Assembly: GCF_002812485.1 (NCBI RefSeq)
Contig: NZ_CP025003.1
Coordinates: 2,418,001-2,482,000, forward strand
DNA from: Dickeya fangzhongdai
GTDB taxonomy: Bacteria > Pseudomonadota > Gammaproteobacteria > Enterobacterales > Enterobacteriaceae
Reading direction: 5' to 3'
DNA length: 64,000 bases
Every line of letters begins with the position of its first letter. Positions within the stretch are counted from its first letter, which is position 1. The notes under the pieces were generated by a model that was not told the DNA's origin, made no database searches, and worked only from the letters and a program-made list of their open reading frames with translations. The position numbers were made by a program, and so were the translations under genes. Positions 59,292 through 64,000 of the stretch are shown one piece after another.

Positions 59292-59750
59292 ATGTATAAA
59301 AAAGTTCTGTTATCGTTGAGTTTGCTTAGCGCTGCCATCACTTCTCAGGCTTATGCCGCCAACACCGAAACCTGTGTTAAGACTGACGAAAAAACTATCG
59401 CCAGTTTGTTCGATCGCTGGAATCAGTCGCTGCAGACCGGCGATGCAAAGAAAGTGAACGCCAATTATGCGTCTGACGCCGTACTGTTGCCGACGCTGTC
59501 TTCAAAAATGCGGACGAACGACGCAGAACGTATTGATTATTTTGAACATTTCTTACCGAAAAAACCGTCTGGCAGCATCGATAAGCGAGTCATCAAAATC
59601 GGCTGTAATGAAGCGCTGGATACCGGAAACTACACCTTTACCTTCGGCGACAAGTCGCAGGCCAAGGCGCGCTATACCTACACTTATGCCTTCAAGAACG
59701 GGCAGTGGCTTATCACCAGTCACCACTCGTCTGTCCAGCCGCAAGACTGA
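59292..59750 (+). CDS. Exported NTF2-like protein (SgcJ/EcaC or DUF4440 type)
   Basis: 152-residue precursor with a clear signal peptide (MYKKVLLSLSLLSAAITSQAYA, mature from ANTETC). The mature part, with LFDRWNQSLQTGDAKKVNAN, YASDAVLLPTLSSK, DYFEHFL and GQWLITSHHSS, is the cone-shaped SnoaL/NTF2-like fold called SgcJ/EcaC or CaMKII-association-like. Two cysteines could form a disulfide. Role unknown; related folds bind small ligands. GTGAGG precedes the ATG at 59292; an in-frame GTG at 59280 is less likely. Short palindromes overlap its start region. Confidence 0.85.
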   Translation: MYKKVLLSLSLLSAAITSQAYAANTETCVKTDEKTIASLFDRWNQSLQTGDAKKVNANYASDAVLLPTLSSKMRTNDAERIDYFEHFLPKKPSGSIDKRVIKIGCNEALDTGNYTFTFGDKSQAKARYTYTYAFKNGQWLITSHHSSVQPQD

Positions 59751-59795
59751 TCTGATATTGTCGCTATGACGACGATGCAGTAAGCAGGTCGAAAT

Positions 59796-59829
59796 GCAAA
59801 AAGCGGATACCTCGGTATCCGCTTTTTGC
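59796..59829. terminator. Bidirectional terminator between the NTF2-like gene and add
   Basis: Perfect 15-bp stem GCAAAAAGCGGATAC / GTATCCGCTTTTTGC with loop CTCG. A-rich and T-rich arms let it work on both strands. Confidence 0.92.
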
Positions 59830-59837
59830 GTATTGCG

Positions 59838-60854
59838 TCAGGACGGTTGCCGTTGCTGTGCTCGCTGGCGCAACAGCTGCTTTTCCTGTTCGGAGATAAA
59901 CGCGACACGCAGCCCGTTTTCCTGAGCCTGGCGAATGTCATCCGGCGACAGACCGGCCTGCGGAGCCGCTATCTCATACTCATGACGGATTTCGATCCCC
60001 TGAACCGCCGGATCATCGGTGTTGATGGTGGCCGGAATACCGTGGTGCAGAAAATGCACCAGCGGGTGTTCATTCATTGCTTTTACCGTACTGGTTTGCA
60101 GATTGGAGGTCAGGCAGGACTCGATGCCAATCTGGTGTTCAGCCATGTACTCCATTAATGCGCGATCGACGATGGCGGTCACGCCATGACCGATGCGCTC
60201 GGCACCCAGTTGCTTAATCGCCTGCCAGATGCTTTCCGGGCCGGCGGCCTCGCCAGCATGGGTGGTAAGATGCCAGCCCGCATCTCGAGCGCGGGTAAAG
60301 TGGGTGGTGAACAGTTCGCCGGGGAAACCGAGTTCATCACCCGCCAGGTCGATAGCGACGATATTGTCCTTGTGCGCCAGCAACGCATCCAGTTCCTGTT
60401 CGCAGGCCTGAGTACCAAAGGTGCGGCTCATGATACCGATCAGACGTATCATGACGTCGTGGTTATGGTCGCGGCAACCTGCGGCAATGCCGTCAATCAC
60501 CGCTTCCACTACGCCTTCCAGCGGCAGTTGATGGCTGCGGGCCATGTAGTAGGGGGAAAAGCGCAGTTCGGCATAATCCAGTCCGGCACGTATGGCGTCT
60601 TCAACGTTTTCGTAAGCCACCCGTCGACAGGCATCCAGCGACCCCAGCACGGCCACGCCCCAGTCCAGTTTTTGCAGAAAACGGAGCAGGTCAGGTTCGT
60701 TGTCGACGATCTGGACATGAGGGCGCAGTGAAGCCAGGTCGTTACCCGGCAGCTCGATAGTAAACTGGCGGCCCAATTCAAGGATGGTCTGAGGACGGAT
60801 ATTACCATCGAGATGGCGATGGATATCCGTCAGCGGAATGTGCGGATTAATCAT
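59838..60854 (-). CDS. add: Adenosine deaminase
   Basis: Deaminates (deoxy)adenosine to inosine in purine salvage. 338 residues (E. coli 333). Zinc ligands are in DIHRHLDG (about 10-17) and [11 protein letters not shown]; catalytic Glu follows, and the metal/acid Asp pair is in [10 protein letters not shown]. Single gene with a shared terminator and a 329-bp upstream region. Confidence 0.98.
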   Translation of the reverse strand: MINPHIPLTDIHRHLDGNIRPQTILELGRQFTIELPGNDLASLRPHVQIVDNEPDLLRFLQKLDWGVAVLGSLDACRRVAYENVEDAIRAGLDYAELRFSPYYMARSHQLPLEGVVEAVIDGIAAGCRDHNHDVMIRLIGIMSRTFGTQACEQELDALLAHKDNIVAIDLAGDELGFPGELFTTHFTRARDAGWHLTTHAGEAAGPESIWQAIKQLGAERIGHGVTAIVDRALMEYMAEHQIGIESCLTSNLQTSTVKAMNEHPLVHFLHHGIPATINTDDPAVQGIEIRHEYEIAAPQAGLSPDDIRQAQENGLRVAFISEQEKQLLRQRAQQRQPS

Positions 60855-61151
60855 GTTCTACTCTTTTTTTATTAAAAAAATCCATCAGTCAGGCGGCATT
60901 CCTCATGACGCTGGTTTTATCGCCACTGCGCCGTGAGGGACACGGTCTGATAACTCGCTGTGCAGTATAAGAATAAAGTCACGCACTTTGCTATTGATTG
61001 ATAAAAAGAAATTTGTATATCACAACAGGCATAACACAGGTTTAGCATAAACGCGCCATTCTCGCCTGTGCATGGCAGGCGCACATGTACCGTTATGGGA
61101 GTTAAATTTGTCTAAACGTCGACGCGCGAGAAAAGGCAGGCGGGTGAGAAA
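60855..61151. other. add upstream intergenic region
   Basis: About 300 bp upstream of add and downstream of ydgA, both on the minus strand. The part nearest add is AT-rich and should hold its promoter. A short stem CGCCTG / CAGGCG at 61063-61081 has no U-tract. Nothing else seen. Confidence 0.5.
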
Positions 61152-61176
61152 CAGGCGCCCTGTTGCCGGGCGCCTG
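61152..61176 (-). terminator. Hairpin downstream of ydgA
   Basis: Perfect 9-bp stem CAGGCGCCC / GGGCGCCTG with a seven-base loop, 8 bp after the ydgA stop; on the minus strand it is followed by TTTCTC. Probable terminator with a short U-tract. Confidence 0.7.
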
Positions 61177-61183
61177 TGAAGGG

Positions 61184-62746
61184 TTACGGGCTGACTGACG
61201 CGTCCGGCTGCTGTTCTTCCGGCGCGGCCTGGGAATCATCGCCTTCTTCAGGCACGTTCTCCGACGGCAGCGTGATGAACGGGGCGATGAACTCCGCCAG
61301 CGGAATCTTGCGGCCGTTGAAGGTCACGGTACCGTCGCTGTATTGCAGCGAACTGGTAATGGCGTTGTCTTTGGTTACGGTGACCTGACTCATCTGGCCG
61401 ATGTTCGCCATCAGTTGCGTCTGCTGACGCGCCATCTGTTCCAGTTGCTTTCTCTCGTCGTCAGAAGAGGCTTTCGGCGCGGTTTGCACCATCAGCTCGG
61501 TGATCATATCCAGCGGCACGTTGAGACGAGCATCCAGATTTTTCACCGACTGGCGAATAATCGCTTCTTCATCGGACAGATTAGCGGTCGGCGCTGCGCT
61601 TTTCTGCAACGGATCGGTCAGGTCCAGCGCCAGCGTGAAGGTACTTTCGCCTTTGGCGCTCTTCCAACTGAACGGCGCGACCTTGACGCTTGGATTGCCT
61701 TTCAGCAACTGCGGCAGGTTGTGCAGAACCAGCGCGGCCAGTTGCTGGTCGTAGATTTCCGGCGTGACCTGGTCGATATTCTGCAACAGCGACTGCAGGT
61801 TTTTCTGGTATTCGGTCATGAACTGGCGAGTGCCTTTGCCATCCAGCCCGGAGAAGTTGACGTTCATGTTCAGCGATCCCAGATTTTGATCGCGGAACAG
61901 TGCCGAGCCCAGGGTCAGCGTCATCTGTCCCGCCAGGTTGGCGTCATCTTCCGTGGTATGGTTGACCAGCGCGAAATCGTTCAGCGCCAGGCTATCGCCG
62001 CCCTGAACGTCCAGCGCCAGTTTTTTCAGCGTTAGCTTGACGTCGCCGACTTCGAGATCGAATTTGCCTTTGCGGGTATCGCTGTTAAGCGCCAGATCCT
62101 GCAGCGTCAGTTTTTCGTTCTGTCCCTGCAGATTGGGTTTTTCCATCGTTAGATTAGCGACATTCCCCATCACTTTGCCCGCCCGCAGATCGCCGGCCAG
62201 ATCCACCAGCAGCGTGGTGCCGCTGAAATTGGCCTTCATTTCCGGGCTCTGAACGTCCAGCGCTTCCAGCGTGACGGCGGAGTGCGTGTCGCCGCTGTAA
62301 TCGATACGGCTATCGGCAGTGATGAACGGTTTGTTTTTGGTCAGTTCAAACAGCGCTTTTACCGAGTCGGTATTGGCCAGTTCGCCGTGCACGGCCGCCA
62401 TTGCCGGCTTCAGGCTAAACTGGCTGGCGGTGAGCGGGAAAGGGCCGTGGAAGACGGTGGTGTTAAACACCACTTCTTCGTTCGCGGCCAACAGATGCTG
62501 ACGGGCGTCGGAACCGTCTGACTGTACCACCAGGGCAACCTGGCTTGTGAATATGCCGCGCTGATAGTCGCGGAATGTCACCTTGATGCCCGCCTGCGGG
62601 TAGGCGTTTTTCAGCCCGTTGTTCAGGTTGTCGGTAACTTCGCCGATGTGTTGCTCAATCTGTTTACCGGTAAACCAGGAGGCGCCCCCCCAGGCCGCTG
62701 CGAGTGCAATAACGATTCCCGCCGCTACCACTGTTTTTTTGGCCAC
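61184..62746 (-). CDS. ydgA: YdgA, DUF945 membrane-anchored protein
   Basis: 520-residue protein with one N-terminal membrane helix (about 4-24, VVAAGIVIALAAAWGGASWF) and a long periplasmic DUF945 domain. The segments WFTGKQIEQHI, FRDYQRGIFTSQV and FHGPFPL are typical. It ends in an acidic/Pro-rich tail (EEGDDSQAAPEEQQPDASVS). E. coli YdgA has about 502 residues; function is poorly known, with reports of dimerisation and a motility link. It follows manA on the same strand after 57 bp, as in E. coli. Confidence 0.95.
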   Translation of the reverse strand: MAKKTVVAAGIVIALAAAWGGASWFTGKQIEQHIGEVTDNLNNGLKNAYPQAGIKVTFRDYQRGIFTSQVALVVQSDGSDARQHLLAANEEVVFNTTVFHGPFPLTASQFSLKPAMAAVHGELANTDSVKALFELTKNKPFITADSRIDYSGDTHSAVTLEALDVQSPEMKANFSGTTLLVDLAGDLRAGKVMGNVANLTMEKPNLQGQNEKLTLQDLALNSDTRKGKFDLEVGDVKLTLKKLALDVQGGDSLALNDFALVNHTTEDDANLAGQMTLTLGSALFRDQNLGSLNMNVNFSGLDGKGTRQFMTEYQKNLQSLLQNIDQVTPEIYDQQLAALVLHNLPQLLKGNPSVKVAPFSWKSAKGESTFTLALDLTDPLQKSAAPTANLSDEEAIIRQSVKNLDARLNVPLDMITELMVQTAPKASSDDERKQLEQMARQQTQLMANIGQMSQVTVTKDNAITSSLQYSDGTVTFNGRKIPLAEFIAPFITLPSENVPEEGDDSQAAPEEQQPDASVSP

Positions 62747-62803
62747 GCTATATATTTCCTTGTTGATTCACGGTGTCGTATCCCTCATCGGGAGTACATA
62801 GCT

Positions 62804-63988
62804 TTATACCATTAAAGGCCGGTTATAGACGCGGGCAATCTGACCCTGGCCCTGAACCTGAACCGGTGATTCGCTGGCGGAGATAAAGCAGGATTCGCCT
62901 GGCAGCAGCTTGACCTGTTGAGCCCCTTTTTCCAGCACCGCCTGGCCTTCGACGCAAAAAATTATCGCCGCGCTCTGTTGGCTGAGCGTTTGCGGCGCAT
63001 CCGTAAGATAATGCAGTGAAAAGGCAAAGTCATCGACCGGAATGGGGAAACTCAGTTCATTGGCCGTTTTTATCGGCGAGGTGAGCAGAGAAGCGGCAGG
63101 TTTCGATTCGAAACGGACGTTGGCGAGCAGCTCGGGAATATCAATATATTTGGGCGTCAGGCCGGCGCGCAGGACGTTGTCCGAATTGGCCATCACTTCC
63201 AGCGCCACGCCCTGCAGGTAGGCATGCGGGGTTTCGGCATACAGGAACATGGCTTCGCCGGGTTTCAGCGTGACGACATTCAGCAATAGCGGAGAGAACA
63301 GACCGCCGTCATCAGGGTAAAACTGCGCAATAAATCGGATGGTATCCCAGGGTTCGCCGTGTTGACTATCCAGCACGCGTTTCAGTTCTGCGATAGCCGA
63401 CGCTTTCTGTTCGCCGTTCATGCTTAACAGGCTGGAGAACAGCGTTGTCAGCGTCTGGCTGTCCGGGCGCTGTAAAAACGCGGCGATCGCCGGATGGGCG
63501 TCGGCCAGCGGCTGCAAAAGACCGGCAATCTCGGTCAGTTCGCGAAAGCCGTTCATCGCCAGGTAGGAGGTAAGGGCGAAGACCAGTTCCGGTTTGTGGT
63601 TGGCGTCCTTGTAATTGCGTTGGGGAGAATCCAGCGCGATGCCGGCGGCATTTTCCCGGGTGAATCCCGCCTCGGCGGCGGATTTATTCGGGTGTACCTG
63701 AATCGACAGCGGCTGTTCGGCGCACAATACCTTGAACAGGAACGGCAATTCGCCAAAGCGCTGGGCTACCGCATCACCCAGAAAACCGGGCTGATCGCTA
63801 TTGATCAACTCCCGCAGATTGTGCGTTTGCCCTTGCTCGTCAAGCAGCAGAGAACTGCTTTTCGGATGTGCGCCCATCCACAGTTCCGCCATTGGAAGGT
63901 TACCCGGGTTTTCAATCCCATACAGTTCAGTTAACGCGTGTTTACTGCCCCAAGCGTAATTCTGCACACTGTTGCGCATTTTTTGCAT
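62804..63988 (-). CDS. manA: Mannose-6-phosphate isomerase
   Basis: Zinc enzyme interconverting mannose-6-P and fructose-6-P. 394 residues (E. coli 391). Metal ligands sit in SIQVHPNK (about 95-102), NHKPELVFAL (Glu near 134) and ETPHAYLQGVALEVMANSDN (His near 255-260), all intact. Start MQKMRNSVQNYAWGSK at 63988 behind CAGGAAA; a second in-frame ATG at 63979 is less likely. The gene is complete, with its ribosome-binding site at the right window edge. Confidence 0.98.
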   Translation of the reverse strand: MQKMRNSVQNYAWGSKHALTELYGIENPGNLPMAELWMGAHPKSSSLLLDEQGQTHNLRELINSDQPGFLGDAVAQRFGELPFLFKVLCAEQPLSIQVHPNKSAAEAGFTRENAAGIALDSPQRNYKDANHKPELVFALTSYLAMNGFRELTEIAGLLQPLADAHPAIAAFLQRPDSQTLTTLFSSLLSMNGEQKASAIAELKRVLDSQHGEPWDTIRFIAQFYPDDGGLFSPLLLNVVTLKPGEAMFLYAETPHAYLQGVALEVMANSDNVLRAGLTPKYIDIPELLANVRFESKPAASLLTSPIKTANELSFPIPVDDFAFSLHYLTDAPQTLSQQSAAIIFCVEGQAVLEKGAQQVKLLPGESCFISASESPVQVQGQGQIARVYNRPLMV

Positions 63989-64000
63989 AATATTTTCCTG

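Overview
The window looks like chromosomal DNA of an enterobacterium in the soft-rot group, most likely Dickeya (inference). Almost every protein is a close full-length relative of an Escherichia coli K-12 protein. The gene order from hns to cysB also follows E. coli: hns, tdk, adhE, ychE, oppABCDF, yciU, clsA, yciY, yciI, tonB, yciA, yciB, yciC, ompW, trp operon, rnm, yciO, rluB, btuR, yciK, sohB, yciN, topA, cysB. Pectinolytic features point to Dickeya or Pectobacterium: an oligogalacturonate porin of the KdgM family with KdgR-like boxes, and a small secreted protein. The high G+C of the coding regions favours Dickeya. No rRNA, tRNA, CRISPR array, transposase or prophage gene was recognised.

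Layout. 1-5.7 kb: hns (cut by the left edge), tdk, adhE and the MarC-type membrane gene ychE. 6.6-12.2 kb: the complete oligopeptide ABC transporter oppABCDF. 12.3-20.2 kb: yciU, clsA, the small gene yciY, a methyl-accepting chemotaxis protein where E. coli has kch, yciI, Fur-regulated tonB, yciA, yciB, yciC and a cysteine-cluster gene. 20.3-22.2 kb: ompW behind a perfect FNR site, then the KdgM-type porin. 22.5-29.3 kb: a complete trp operon (E, G, D, CF, B, A) with separate trpG and trpD, a leader peptide carrying Trp-Trp, an attenuator and a TrpR operator. 29.5-41 kb: RNA and cofactor housekeeping genes, topA and cysB, interrupted by the AT-rich secreted-protein gene at 35.3-35.9 kb. 41-47.9 kb: nth, the Rsx (Rnf) electron-transport operon rsxABCDGE and the Hha-like gene cnu. 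48.4-56.7 kb: a complete arabinose locus, araBA divergent from araFGH-araC. 56.9-64 kb: ydgJ, a bile-acid-symporter-family gene, a small exported NTF2-like protein, add, ydgA and manA.

How the parts work together. The opp operon imports peptides. The ara block is self-contained: periplasmic capture (AraF), ABC import (AraGH), isomerase and kinase (AraA, AraB) and the regulator (AraC). The trp operon is controlled by repression and attenuation visible in the DNA. The Rsx complex and Nth form one overlapping gene string linked to redox repair. H-NS and Cnu, partners in silencing AT-rich DNA, are both encoded here, and the AT-rich secreted-protein and porin promoters are plausible targets (inference). 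Relative to E. coli, two distant segments (hns-cysB, and nth to manA) are joined at about 41.0 kb, and the ara block sits between cnu and ydgJ.

No clearly new multi-gene system was found. The best leads are accessory pieces: the secreted four-cysteine protein, the KdgM-type porin with two KdgR-like boxes, the chemoreceptor with an altered signalling tip, the 180-bp repeats in rsxC, and an unexplained operator-like inverted repeat at 59.2 kb.
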